This document shows, piece after piece, positions 53,441-61,782 of a stretch of DNA of 64,000 nt; the stretch's first letter is position 1; the number at the start of each line of letters is the position of its first letter. Below the pieces are notes generated by a model that ran no database searches, was not told where the DNA came from, and saw nothing but the letters and a program-made list of their open reading frames with translations. The stretch covers positions 91,748 through 155,747 of the forward strand of contig FCNR01000028.1 of assembly GCA_900016875.1 (NCBI GenBank), written 5' to 3'. This DNA is from Eubacteriaceae bacterium CHKCI004 (GTDB lineage: Bacteria > Bacillota > Clostridia > Lachnospirales > Lachnospiraceae). A program made the position numbers and the translations under genes.

Positions 53441-54664
53441 ATGGATATGAGGTTTAAAGATATACCTGTGCCGGAGGAACTGGACCGGGTAGTAGAGGAA
53501 AATATGAAAAAAATTTATGCACAAAAAAAGCGCAGAAGGATCAAAAGGATGGCCACCGGCTTTGGGACTGTGGCGGCGGTTTTCATCTTCGGTATCTTTT
53601 TCATTATGAGTAATCCGGCGGTGGCTGCCAAATTTCCGGTGATCGGCCACATTTTTGAGATGCTGCAAAATGAAAATGATTTCAGCGGAGATTTTAGCGG
53701 GGTGAGTCAGTCGCTGGCTGAGCAGGAAAAAGTTTCAGGAGGGGAACGGGGCGAAGCGAAGCAGGAAGAACAGACAGAAGAAGACAGCGCGGCGACAGAT
53801 TCCGCCTTTTCGCAGACGGCCAATGGGATTACAGTTACGCTTTCGGAAGTCTACTGCAATGAGCAGGCTCTTTATATCAGTTTGGAGATGAAGACAGAAG
53901 GAACAATGCCACTGCAAGGAAAATATCAGCAGATTGAAACCGTGGAAAAATATAGTTTTAATCCGGAAAAACAGAACAGTATGCCAATCATTGAGGGGAA
54001 AAGGTTAGATGAGCATACTTATGTGGGTGTCCTGCGATTTGATTTGAACGAGAAAACCACAGCTGGTCTGTTAGATGAAGAAGCGGCCATGGAGAAAGCG
54101 GGAGAGATGGGATTGGGAGAAGGAATGGTATATATCGACGCTGACACGCCGATGAAAACCGTGGAGATTCCTGATACCTTTACCTTACAGTTAAAAATCA
54201 AAAAAATATTTTTAGAAGATGGCCGGCCGACGGCAAACCAGAAGGGGCCGTGGAAGTTTACCCTGCATGTCACAAAGAATACAAAAGATACGCAGACCAT
54301 AGAGCTAAATGATATAAATGAACAGGGAATTGGTCTTGAAAAAGTTGTGAAAGACCGTTTTGAGATGACGATATACGATACCTATGAAAAAGGAAATTCG
54401 GCGGCGGATTATTTTCCGGTTATTCTGGATGCGGACGGTGGTCTGATGTCGAGTGCGTATGGAAATGTCAATACGGTCCCTGTTCAGGACAGAGATGTCT
54501 CCAGGGTGGACATTTATCTGGTCGATTATATCAAATGGATGGACGAACTGGGATTGAGAGGAGAGAAATGGGAGAATCCGGACATGCGGACGGAGGATGG
54601 CAGAACCCTGAAGGAAGTATTGGACGAAGAGGCGGCATATCATAAGGAAGTAAAATTTGAATAA
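53441..54664 (+). CDS. DUF4179 membrane protein, probable anti-sigma factor
   Basis: Starting at the ATG at 53441 (AAGGAGG) it has 407 aa: a cytoplasmic segment (MDMRFKDIPVPEELDRVVEE), one membrane helix (residues ~40-58, GTVAAVFIFGIFFIMS) and the DUF4179 extracellular start NPAVAAKFPVIGHIFEMLQ. A second beta-rich domain of the immunoglobulin-like DUF5643 kind lies near residues 120-300. Such proteins accompany ECF sigma factors in Clostridia and are thought to be their membrane-bound regulators. Confidence 0.8.
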   Translation: MDMRFKDIPVPEELDRVVEENMKKIYAQKKRRRIKRMATGFGTVAAVFIFGIFFIMSNPAVAAKFPVIGHIFEMLQNENDFSGDFSGVSQSLAEQEKVSGGERGEAKQEEQTEEDSAATDSAFSQTANGITVTLSEVYCNEQALYISLEMKTEGTMPLQGKYQQIETVEKYSFNPEKQNSMPIIEGKRLDEHTYVGVLRFDLNEKTTAGLLDEEAAMEKAGEMGLGEGMVYIDADTPMKTVEIPDTFTLQLKIKKIFLEDGRPTANQKGPWKFTLHVTKNTKDTQTIELNDINEQGIGLEKVVKDRFEMTIYDTYEKGNSAADYFPVILDADGGLMSSAYGNVNTVPVQDRDVSRVDIYLVDYIKWMDELGLRGEKWENPDMRTEDGRTLKEVLDEEAAYHKEVKFE

Positions 54665-54794
54665 AATCCAAATAAAATCTCACAATTTGCCCAAACAATC
54701 CCTTGCATTGCCGGCAATGATTTACTATAGTAGAAAATATGTAAGATAACATAATGAGAAATATCAAGATAAGAAGCATCAAAGGAGCGTACAT

Positions 54795-55505
54795 ATGAGA
54801 ATATTAGTGGTAAATGATGACGGTATTCAGGCGCCGGGCATCCGGAAGCTGGCAGAGCTGGCGAAAGAGTTTGGCGAGGTGACGGTGGCAGCGCCGAAAC
54901 GGCAGTGCAGCGGCATGTCCCACCGGATCACGGTGGATCTCGGTATGGAGATTGCAAAGGTGGATTTTCCGGTGGAAGGCGTGGAGGCGTACAGCATCGA
55001 CGGCACGCCGGCGGACTGCGTGAAGCTTGCCATCAGAAATGTACTGGAAGAGAAGCCGGACGTGGTATTTTCCGGCATCAATAAAGGCTACAACATCGGC
55101 TATGAGATTTTGTATTCGGGAACCGTGGGAGCTGCCATGGAAGCGCTGGTGCACGGGGTGCCGGCCATAGCCTACTCCCAGGATGATACTGCGGACTACG
55201 CCGTGGTGGAGAAATATTTCGGGGAGCTGACAGAGATTCTCCTGAAGCAGAAGATCGGAGAGGGGCAGATCTGGAACGTGAATTTCCCGAACTGCGCGGC
55301 GGAAGAGGTGAAAGGCACTCTCTATGACCGGGTTCCGGCAAAGCTGGAGTTCTACCACGACCGTTTTGAACTGGAACAGATGGATGAGAATATCTACATG
55401 GCAAATTCCATCCATAAAAAGAAGGAGACTGCGCCGGAGGGTACCGACGCGGAGGCATTGCTTGGCAATTACATTTCTGTGAGCAAACTGAACAGTATTG
55501 TCTGA
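54795..55505 (+). CDS. surE: 5'/3'-nucleotidase SurE
   Basis: The 236-aa survival protein E dephosphorylates nucleoside 5'- and 3'-monophosphates. It begins with the metal-binding MRILVVNDDGIQAPGI and has APKRQCSGMSH, YSIDGTPADCV and SGINKGYNIGYEILYSGTVG segments. Start after AAAGGAG. It appears monocistronic. Confidence 0.95.
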   Translation: MRILVVNDDGIQAPGIRKLAELAKEFGEVTVAAPKRQCSGMSHRITVDLGMEIAKVDFPVEGVEAYSIDGTPADCVKLAIRNVLEEKPDVVFSGINKGYNIGYEILYSGTVGAAMEALVHGVPAIAYSQDDTADYAVVEKYFGELTEILLKQKIGEGQIWNVNFPNCAAEEVKGTLYDRVPAKLEFYHDRFELEQMDENIYMANSIHKKKETAPEGTDAEALLGNYISVSKLNSIV

Positions 55506-55580
55506 AATCTCACGAGACGGGAACCCGGGGAAATGAAGAGGCAACAGATTGACCAATGTGATAAAAACGTATAATCCAAA

Positions 55581-55617
55581 AGATATCTGTATATTTTATG
55601 TGCAGGTATCTTTTTTA
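55581..55617 (+). terminator. terminator after surE
   Basis: AGATATCTG and CAGGTATCT form a stem followed by TTTTTTATT. The rest of the 55506-55817 gap holds the inverted repeat at 55641-55678 and no gene. Confidence 0.7.
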
Positions 55618-55640
55618 TTATATTATATTTGACACCCTGA

Positions 55641-55678
55641 TTATTATAGGAAATTCCGTTGGAATTTCTATAATATAA
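55641..55678. promoter_or_regulatory. inverted repeat upstream of the bile salt hydrolase gene
   Basis: TATAGGAAATTCC and GGAATTTCTATA flank a GTT loop, with a TTGACA at 55629-55634 just before it. No convincing spaced -10 was found. It may be an operator for the hydrolase gene 140 bases downstream. Confidence 0.4.
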
Positions 55679-55817
55679 AAGCCTTTCGGCAGGATGCGCA
55701 CTGACGCGGGATCGGACTTTGTCGCAAAATCGACCGCGTCCGGTGCGAGACTTCTGCCGGGCAGAACTCTTTGTTTGCAGAAAGTCGTGGCTCAACATAA
55801 AGAATGGAGGAAAAACT

Positions 55818-56927
55818 ATGTGTACAGCAATTACATTTTTGGGAGAAGATTTTTATTTTGGACGGACGTTGGACGACACGGTTTCCAGAAACGAGGAAGG
55901 GGTCATAACGCCAAGAAACTATCCGTTTGCGTTCCGGCATATGGGAGAAATGCAAAACCATTATGCCATCATCGGCATGGCTTGCGTAGGAAGAAGCGGA
56001 AATGAGCCGGCCGGTTCTCCGGTTGGCAAGGCAAACAAATGGGAAATCGACAGACAAAATTCCGGTGGAAAAGAGCCGTCTCCGATTGGTCGGGAGTATC
56101 CCCTTTACTATGAGGCCGTCAACGAAAAGGGGCTCGCCATGGCGGGACTTAACTTTGTGGGAAATGCATTTTATCAGGACTTTGAAGGAGCGGAGCCCGG
56201 CCAGGAATATGTGGCGCAGTTCGAGCTGATTCCGTGGATTCTCGGGCAGTGCGCCACGGTGGAGGAGGCGAGACGGCGGCTGGAGAGGCTGACAGTGACC
56301 GGCGACGCTTTTGCTCCGGGACTTCCGCCGGCGCAGCTTCACTGGCTGCTGGCAGATAAAAAAGAGGCGGTTACCATTGAGGCAGTGCGGGAAGGACTGC
56401 GGGTGTATGAGAATCTGGCGGGCGTCCTCACCAACAATCCGCCTTTTCTGGAGCAGATGTTCCAGCTTAACAATTACATGCACATCTCGCCGCGGGAGCC
56501 GGAGAATTTGTTTTGCGACAGGCTGCCTTTGAAAATGTACAGCAGGGGCATGGGCGCTCTGGGGCTTCCGGGAGACTTATCCTCCCAGTCACGTTTCGTC
56601 CGGGCGGTATTTACCAGAATGCACGCTGTGGCAGGGAGTTCCGAGGAAGAAAATGTCAGTCAGTTTTTTCATATTTTAGGGACTGTGGATCAGACAAAAG
56701 GATGTTGTCAGGTGGGAGAAAACGACTATGAGATGACCATATATACGTCCTGCTGCAACACGGAGCGAGGAATTTATTATTACACCACCTACGGTAACCG
56801 GCAGATCACGGCGGTAGATATGCACAGGGAGAATCTGGACGGAGCTTCGCTGCTGCGATATCCGCTGATCGGCGGGGAACAGATAAGAAGGCAAAATGAA
56901 AACAGTTGCGGTGACAGAAGAGAATGA
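55818..56927 (+). CDS. bsh: choloylglycine hydrolase family enzyme (bile salt hydrolase/penicillin acylase type)
   Basis: The start is the ATG at 55818 after GGAGGAAAAA, giving 369 aa. After removal of Met1 the catalytic nucleophile Cys2 is exposed (MCTAITF), followed by the FGRTLD arginine/aspartate pair (residues 16 and 19), the asparagine of GLAMAGLNF (~112), LTNNPPF and the arginine of SSQSRFVRA. The enzyme class removes taurine or glycine from bile salts in gut bacteria. It is ~40 residues longer than typical owing to an insertion at residues ~57-92. Penicillin V acylase activity cannot be excluded. Confidence 0.88.
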   Translation: MCTAITFLGEDFYFGRTLDDTVSRNEEGVITPRNYPFAFRHMGEMQNHYAIIGMACVGRSGNEPAGSPVGKANKWEIDRQNSGGKEPSPIGREYPLYYEAVNEKGLAMAGLNFVGNAFYQDFEGAEPGQEYVAQFELIPWILGQCATVEEARRRLERLTVTGDAFAPGLPPAQLHWLLADKKEAVTIEAVREGLRVYENLAGVLTNNPPFLEQMFQLNNYMHISPREPENLFCDRLPLKMYSRGMGALGLPGDLSSQSRFVRAVFTRMHAVAGSSEEENVSQFFHILGTVDQTKGCCQVGENDYEMTIYTSCCNTERGIYYYTTYGNRQITAVDMHRENLDGASLLRYPLIGGEQIRRQNENSCGDRRE

Positions 56928-57077
56928 AGAGCGTGGACAGTCTGCCCGGGTTTCATGAAACACACCCGGCAGATATATACAAAACCATGTATGTCTGCCG
57001 GGTTTTTGTGGTACAATGAATTATATTGCCGCGTGCGGAAACAGGAAGAATCACAGACGGAGGCAGAAAGGACAGAA

Positions 57078-57860
57078 ATGAAAGCGAGACGGGAAGCGGC
57101 GGAGCATTTTTTAAAAAATATATTGGATATGGGAGAGATGCTTTTGTCTTCCGGAGCTGAGGTAAAAAGGGTGGAGGATACGCTGACGCGCATGGGAATG
57201 GCCAGCGGGGCACAGAGTGTCCATATCTTCGTGATAATCTCAAGTATCATGGCGACCATGGAGTTTCCGGGGCGGATACGGGTAACACAGATTCGCAGAA
57301 TTCCCCGCTCGCCCAGATATGATTTCCGGAAGCTGGAGGCGCTGAACCGGCTGAGCCGGGAATATTGCGCCGGACGGCAGTGCGTAAGGGAAGACGGACG
57401 GATTGGAGAAACGCTGGGGGAGGCTCTGCAGGAATGGAAAAGAGCAGAAAATATGCGTGAACGGTATCTGGGAAGTATCCTGGTAACAGGAAGTTTTGCC
57501 GTGTTTTTTGGGGGAAGCCTGGTGGACGGGCTGGCAGCAGCGGCTTTTGCACCGCTCATCTGTCTTTTTCAGAGCCGGTTTGAAAAATTTTGTCCCAACA
57601 AGGTAACCTTTTATAGTATCTGTTCATTTCTCTTCGGTCTTCTCATCTGCCTTCTTTCCAGGCAGACCGGATGGTTTCAGTACGACAGGGTAATTATGGG
57701 CGATATGATGCTTCTTCTGCCGGGCCTTTCTTTGATGAATTCCGTCCGGGATGTGCTGGCAGGCAACACCATTTCCGGAATCATGCGGCTGACGGAGAGT
57801 CTCATCTGGACCGGTGCGCTGGTCATAGGGTTTATGGGAGCAATCTGGCTGGCGGCATAG
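57078..57860 (+). CDS. threonine/serine exporter, ThrE N-terminal part (DUF1212)
   Basis: The 260-aa protein starts at the ATG at 57078 after AGAAAGGAC. The first half is the cytoplasmic DUF1212 domain with MGEMLLSSGAEVKRVEDTLT near residue 22; the second half has about five membrane helices, ending SLIWTGALVIGFMGAIWLAA. It forms a split ThrE-type amino acid exporter with the next gene. Confidence 0.9.
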   Translation: MKARREAAEHFLKNILDMGEMLLSSGAEVKRVEDTLTRMGMASGAQSVHIFVIISSIMATMEFPGRIRVTQIRRIPRSPRYDFRKLEALNRLSREYCAGRQCVREDGRIGETLGEALQEWKRAENMRERYLGSILVTGSFAVFFGGSLVDGLAAAAFAPLICLFQSRFEKFCPNKVTFYSICSFLFGLLICLLSRQTGWFQYDRVIMGDMMLLLPGLSLMNSVRDVLAGNTISGIMRLTESLIWTGALVIGFMGAIWLAA

Positions 57861-57889
57861 TATATTTCTGAAGGAGGCTGAGGACGGCT

Positions 57890-58345
57890 ATGGAAAGAGA
57901 ACTTATAGAACTGGCGTCGGCATTTTTCGGCCCTCTGGGGCTTGGAATCCTGTTCCACCTGCGCGGCGGTCTGCTTCTGCCGGCCGCTTTGGGCGGGCTG
58001 TTGAACCGTATTGTTTTTCTGGCAGTCTCAGAAACAGTCGGAGAAAAGATTCTCCCATGTCTGTTGTGTTCCATGGTGACAGCAGTTTATGCCGAGTGTC
58101 TGGCTCGTATCTTAAAAGTTCCGGCCACCATCTTGCTTTTGCCGGCCATCGCCACTTCGGCGCCGGGCAGGATGTTGTTTTTTACCATGAGCAGCCTGGT
58201 TTGGGGAGATGGAAACGGGGCGTGGAAATACGGTACGCTGACAGCAGAGTACGCCCTGGCGGTGGCGATAGGAATCAGCCTGGTCTGGGCATTTTTTATG
58301 ATAGCAGGAAAAATGAGGGAGGAACTATGGTTGAAAAAGAGATAG
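57890..58345 (+). CDS. threonine/serine exporter, ThrE C-terminal part (DUF3815)
   Basis: A 151-aa membrane protein with about four helices and the DUF3815 pattern (KVPATILLLPAIATSAPGR near residue 76). With the upstream gene it completes the ten-helix ThrE exporter. It starts after AAGGAGG and overlaps the glycosylase gene by 19 bases, which suggests co-transcription. Confidence 0.88.
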   Translation: MERELIELASAFFGPLGLGILFHLRGGLLLPAALGGLLNRIVFLAVSETVGEKILPCLLCSMVTAVYAECLARILKVPATILLLPAIATSAPGRMLFFTMSSLVWGDGNGAWKYGTLTAEYALAVAIGISLVWAFFMIAGKMREELWLKKR

Positions 58346-59229
58346 AGAATTTTAGCCTGGCACAGATCTGCCGGTCCGGACAATGTTTTCGTATGGAAGA
58401 GACTGAGGACGATCTATTTACGATTTATGCCGGAGACCGCTGTATAAAAATATGGCAGAATGGAAAATCTTGCCGTTTTTACTGCGGCGAAGAGGAATAT
58501 GACGAGTTCTGGAAAGACTATTTTGATCTGGATAATGATTATAGCGTTTATATGGCGCAGGCCAATCCCAATGACGCATATTTAAACCGCGCCATTGCCT
58601 TTGGTTCCGGTATGCGGATCTTAAAACAGGATTTGTGGGAGATGATCGTGTCTTTTCTGATTTCACAGCAGAACAATATTGTGAGGATTCGCCGGTGCAT
58701 CGCAAATATCTGCGAGAAATATGGGGAGGAAAAAGTGATTTGGGTACCGCAGTCGCCGGAAAAAAGCCGGCAGCTTATATCCTCTCAGGAAGAAAACAGG
58801 GAGATCCGGTATCATGCCTTTCCGGCTCCTGAGGCACTCTGTGGTCTGTCGGAGGATGCCTTGAAAGAATGTAATCTCGGCTACCGCAGCAAATATGTGG
58901 TGCGGGCGGCCCGCAGCGTGGTTACCGGAGAATTTGATCCGGAGGCGGTCAGCGCCATGTCTTACCGAAAGGCGAAGGAAGAGCTTTTAAAGCTTTTCGG
59001 GGTTGGTGAAAAAGTGGCGGACTGTATCTGCCTGTTTGCACTCCACCATCTTCAGGCGTTTCCTATGGATACTCACATCAAACAGGCCATGGCGGAGCAT
59101 TACAAACGGGGATTCCCTAACAGACGCTACAGAGGATTTCAGGGTGTGATGCAGCAGTACATTTTCTATTATGAGCTGTGTGGAAAGAAGGAGTACATAT
59201 GCGAGGGGACGAAGTTGAAAGAAAAATAA
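58327..59229 (+). CDS. ogg: 8-oxoguanine DNA glycosylase-like HhH-GPD protein
   Basis: The start is the ATG at 58327 after GGGAGGAA, giving 300 aa. An N-terminal OGG domain (ENFSLAQICRSGQCFRMEET) is followed by the HhH-GPD domain: the helix-hairpin-helix FGVGEKVADCICLFALHHLQ with the catalytic lysine after the GVGE turn and the aspartate in FPMDTHIKQ. It removes oxidised guanine from DNA by a combined glycosylase/lyase reaction. It overlaps the upstream exporter gene and the downstream response regulator. Confidence 0.92.
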   Translation: MVEKEIENFSLAQICRSGQCFRMEETEDDLFTIYAGDRCIKIWQNGKSCRFYCGEEEYDEFWKDYFDLDNDYSVYMAQANPNDAYLNRAIAFGSGMRILKQDLWEMIVSFLISQQNNIVRIRRCIANICEKYGEEKVIWVPQSPEKSRQLISSQEENREIRYHAFPAPEALCGLSEDALKECNLGYRSKYVVRAARSVVTGEFDPEAVSAMSYRKAKEELLKLFGVGEKVADCICLFALHHLQAFPMDTHIKQAMAEHYKRGFPNRRYRGFQGVMQQYIFYYELCGKKEYICEGTKLKEK

Positions 59230-59894
59230 AAATATTTATAGTGGAAGATGACCGTGAGATTGTCAGGAATCTGGAAATTCTCCTGACAGAAGAAGGATAT
59301 GCAGTCAGATCGGCATCGACCAGACAGGAGGCTCTTACGCTGCTCGGACAGGAAGAATTTGCGCTGATCCTTCTGGATCTGATGCTTCCGGACGGCAGCG
59401 GCTACGCCCTCTGTACTTTCATACGGCAGCGGCTGGACACGCCGGTTATCATGCTGACAGCCATGGACGACGAAGCCAGCGTGGTCACCGGCTTTGATCT
59501 TGGCGCGGACGATTACGTGACGAAGCCGTTCCGGCCCATGGAGCTTTTGTCCAGGATAAAAAATGTACTGCGGCGCAGCGGAAAAAATCAGAGCGTCTAT
59601 ACATTTGCAGACCTCCGGATCGACACCCTGCGGGCGGCGGTGACCCGGGCGGGAAAAGATGTGCCTTTGTCTGCGCTTGAATACCGCCTGCTGCTTACCT
59701 TTTTAAATCACAGGGGCGAAGTATTAAGCCGGAGCCGCCTGTTGGAAGAAATCTGGGATGTGGCGGGAGATTTTGTCAATGATAATACGCTCACTGTCTA
59801 TATCAAGCGGCTGCGGGAAAAGATTGAGGAAGATCCGGCGCATCCGGACATTATAAAGACCGTGCGGGGGCTGGGGTATCTGATGGAGAAGTAG
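59199..59894 (+). CDS. OmpR-family response regulator
   Basis: A 231-aa regulator starting at the ATG at 59199 (AAGGAG), inside the end of the glycosylase gene. The receiver has the acidic pair at residues 17-18, the phosphoacceptor Asp60 (LILLDLMLPDG) and a conserved Lys in DDYVTKPF. The C-terminal winged helix (LSALEYRLLLTFLNHRGEVL then YIKRLREKI) binds DNA. It pairs with the histidine kinase downstream and probably controls the following ABC transporter. Confidence 0.93.
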   Translation: MRGDEVERKIKIFIVEDDREIVRNLEILLTEEGYAVRSASTRQEALTLLGQEEFALILLDLMLPDGSGYALCTFIRQRLDTPVIMLTAMDDEASVVTGFDLGADDYVTKPFRPMELLSRIKNVLRRSGKNQSVYTFADLRIDTLRAAVTRAGKDVPLSALEYRLLLTFLNHRGEVLSRSRLLEEIWDVAGDFVNDNTLTVYIKRLREKIEEDPAHPDIIKTVRGLGYLMEK

Positions 59895-59924
59895 AGAAAT
59901 ATCGGTGGAACGGAGGAGTCATTC

Positions 59925-60959
59925 ATGTGGCTTTGGAGAAATCCTGAGATAAGAAAGTATGGAAACATCTATGTCATTCTGGCGCTGCTGGCAGCGGCGG
60001 GCGCGGGTTTTTGTTTTGGCGTGCCGGCGGCGCTTTATATGGCAGTTTTAAGCATAGCGGGCGCCGTTCTTTTTTGGTGCGCCGCTAAGAAGAGGTACGA
60101 GGCGTTGTCTGCGTTGTCACAGCAGTTGGATCAGATTCTTCATTCGCAGCAAGCCCTGCAGTTTGTACCCGATGAGGAAGGGGAACTGGCGCTCCTTTCC
60201 AGTGAGATACAGAAGCTGACGCTGCGCCTTACGGAGCAGGCGGAAGAAATGCAGCGGGATAAGGAGTATCTGAAAGATTCCATCGCGGATATTTCACATC
60301 AGATCAGGACGCCGCTGACAGCCATCCGTCTGCTGCTGTCCCGTCTGCAGCGCCGGGAAGCCTGTGATGGAAAAGGAATAGATATGGAATGCATTCGGGA
60401 AATCCGCAGCCTGCTAAGCCGTATGGAATGGCAGGTGTCCGTACTGCTGAAAATCGCCCGGCTGGAATCGGGTACGATTGTCATGGAAGAAAATGAGGTT
60501 TCCGTGGCAAGAACAGTGGAAAAAGCCTGGGAACCTCTGGTTATTCTGGCGGATATAAAAGAAATCGCCCTGCGGACGGACGTGCCGGAGCACATTTCCT
60601 TCCGGGGCGATGAGAGCTGGACGGTGGAAGCGGTGGGTAACCTGCTGAAAAATTGTGCAGAACATCTGCAAAAAGGAGGCTGCCTGTGGATAACTGCCGC
60701 AGAGAATCCCCTTTACACGGAACTGACGGTGGCCGACAACGGCCCGGGTATCCTGCCGGAGGAGCTGCCGCATCTGTTTGAGCGGTTTTACCGGGGCAAT
60801 ATATCTGGCGATGAGAGCAGCGGCGCCGGAGAGCACGCAGGCATCGGCCTGGCTCTGGCGCAGATGATTATCCGGGCGCAGAACGGAACCATTGAGGCCA
60901 TGAACCGCCCCGGAGGCGGCGCAAAATTTCAGATACGTTTTTATAAGGGAGTCATATAG
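59925..60959 (+). CDS. intramembrane-sensing type histidine kinase
   Basis: The 344-aa kinase has two closely spaced N-terminal membrane helices (residues ~15-53) with almost no extracellular loop, as in BceS/GraS kinases that sense via an ABC transporter. The phosphoacceptor is His125 in DISHQIRTPLTAI. The ATPase domain has NLLKNCAEH, ADNGPGILPEE and GIGLALAQMI. The start follows CGGAGGAG. Confidence 0.92.
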   Translation: MWLWRNPEIRKYGNIYVILALLAAAGAGFCFGVPAALYMAVLSIAGAVLFWCAAKKRYEALSALSQQLDQILHSQQALQFVPDEEGELALLSSEIQKLTLRLTEQAEEMQRDKEYLKDSIADISHQIRTPLTAIRLLLSRLQRREACDGKGIDMECIREIRSLLSRMEWQVSVLLKIARLESGTIVMEENEVSVARTVEKAWEPLVILADIKEIALRTDVPEHISFRGDESWTVEAVGNLLKNCAEHLQKGGCLWITAAENPLYTELTVADNGPGILPEELPHLFERFYRGNISGDESSGAGEHAGIGLALAQMIIRAQNGTIEAMNRPGGGAKFQIRFYKGVI

Positions 60960-60996
60960 ATGGCTTCCTTAAACTTTGTGAAGAAGCCCGGTTTTG

Positions 60997-61050
60997 TGAC
61001 AATTTTGTCATCATACAGTCACGAAGCTGTCATCGGAAGCGTGTTATAAT
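60997..61050 (+). promoter_or_regulatory. palindromic operator and extended -10 promoter of the ABC genes
   Basis: TGACAATTTTGTCA (60997-61010) is a perfect 14-bp palindrome. It lies 34 bp upstream of TGTTATAAT (61042-61050), an extended -10 without a good -35. This arrangement suits activation by the adjacent response regulator. Confidence 0.6.
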
Positions 61051-61087
61051 AAAAAATATATGAGATCAATAAAAGAGGAGGTACGCC

Positions 61088-61765
61088 ATGGAAATCTTAC
61101 GTGTAGAGCATTTATCAAAAATATATGGGAAAGGCGAGACGGAGGTTCGTGCCCTTGATGACGTTTCTTTTACCATGGAGAAAGGGGAGCTGGCGGCGGT
61201 CGTAGGCAAGTCCGGTTCCGGCAAGTCGACGCTGATGCATCTTCTCGGCGGGGTGGATCGTCCCACCGGCGGAAAGGTGCTGGTGGAAGGGCAGGAGGTC
61301 TATGGCCGCACGCCGGAGGAAATGGCGATTTTCCGCCGCCGGAAGGTGGGGCTGGTCTATCAGTTTTATAATCTGATCCCGGTGCTGAATGTGGTGGAAA
61401 ATATCACCCTGCCCCTGCGGCTGGACGGCCAGCGCATCAATAAGGAACATCTGGATGAGCTGCTGGAGCTGCTGGACCTTTCGGACCGGAAGAAACATCT
61501 GCCGAAACAGCTCTCCGGCGGCCAGCAGCAGAGGGTTTCCATCGGGAGGGCGCTGATTCACGCTCCGGCGCTGCTCCTTGCCGACGAGCCGACGGGTAAT
61601 CTGGATGAGAAAAACAGTCAGGAAATTATGGAGCTGATCAAATATTCTAACCGCAGATATAAACAGACCACGCTCATCGTCACTCATGATGAGAGCATCG
61701 CCCTGCAGACCGGCCGTATCATCCGTATGGAAGATGGCCGCATCGTCTCGGACGAAAAAATCTGA
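61088..61765 (+). CDS. ABC transporter ATP-binding protein (MacB/BceA type)
   Basis: The 225-aa ATPase has Walker A GKSGSGKST, the Q loop in LVYQFYNLIP, signature LSGGQQQRV and Walker B LLADEPTGNLD, typical of the lolD/macB/bceA group. AGGAGG precedes the start. It ends as the permease gene begins, and its own promoter lies upstream. Confidence 0.94.
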   Translation: MEILRVEHLSKIYGKGETEVRALDDVSFTMEKGELAAVVGKSGSGKSTLMHLLGGVDRPTGGKVLVEGQEVYGRTPEEMAIFRRRKVGLVYQFYNLIPVLNVVENITLPLRLDGQRINKEHLDELLELLDLSDRKKHLPKQLSGGQQQRVSIGRALIHAPALLLADEPTGNLDEKNSQEIMELIKYSNRRYKQTTLIVTHDESIALQTGRIIRMEDGRIVSDEKI

Positions 61766-61782
61766 TGAAGGGAGGAATGGAT

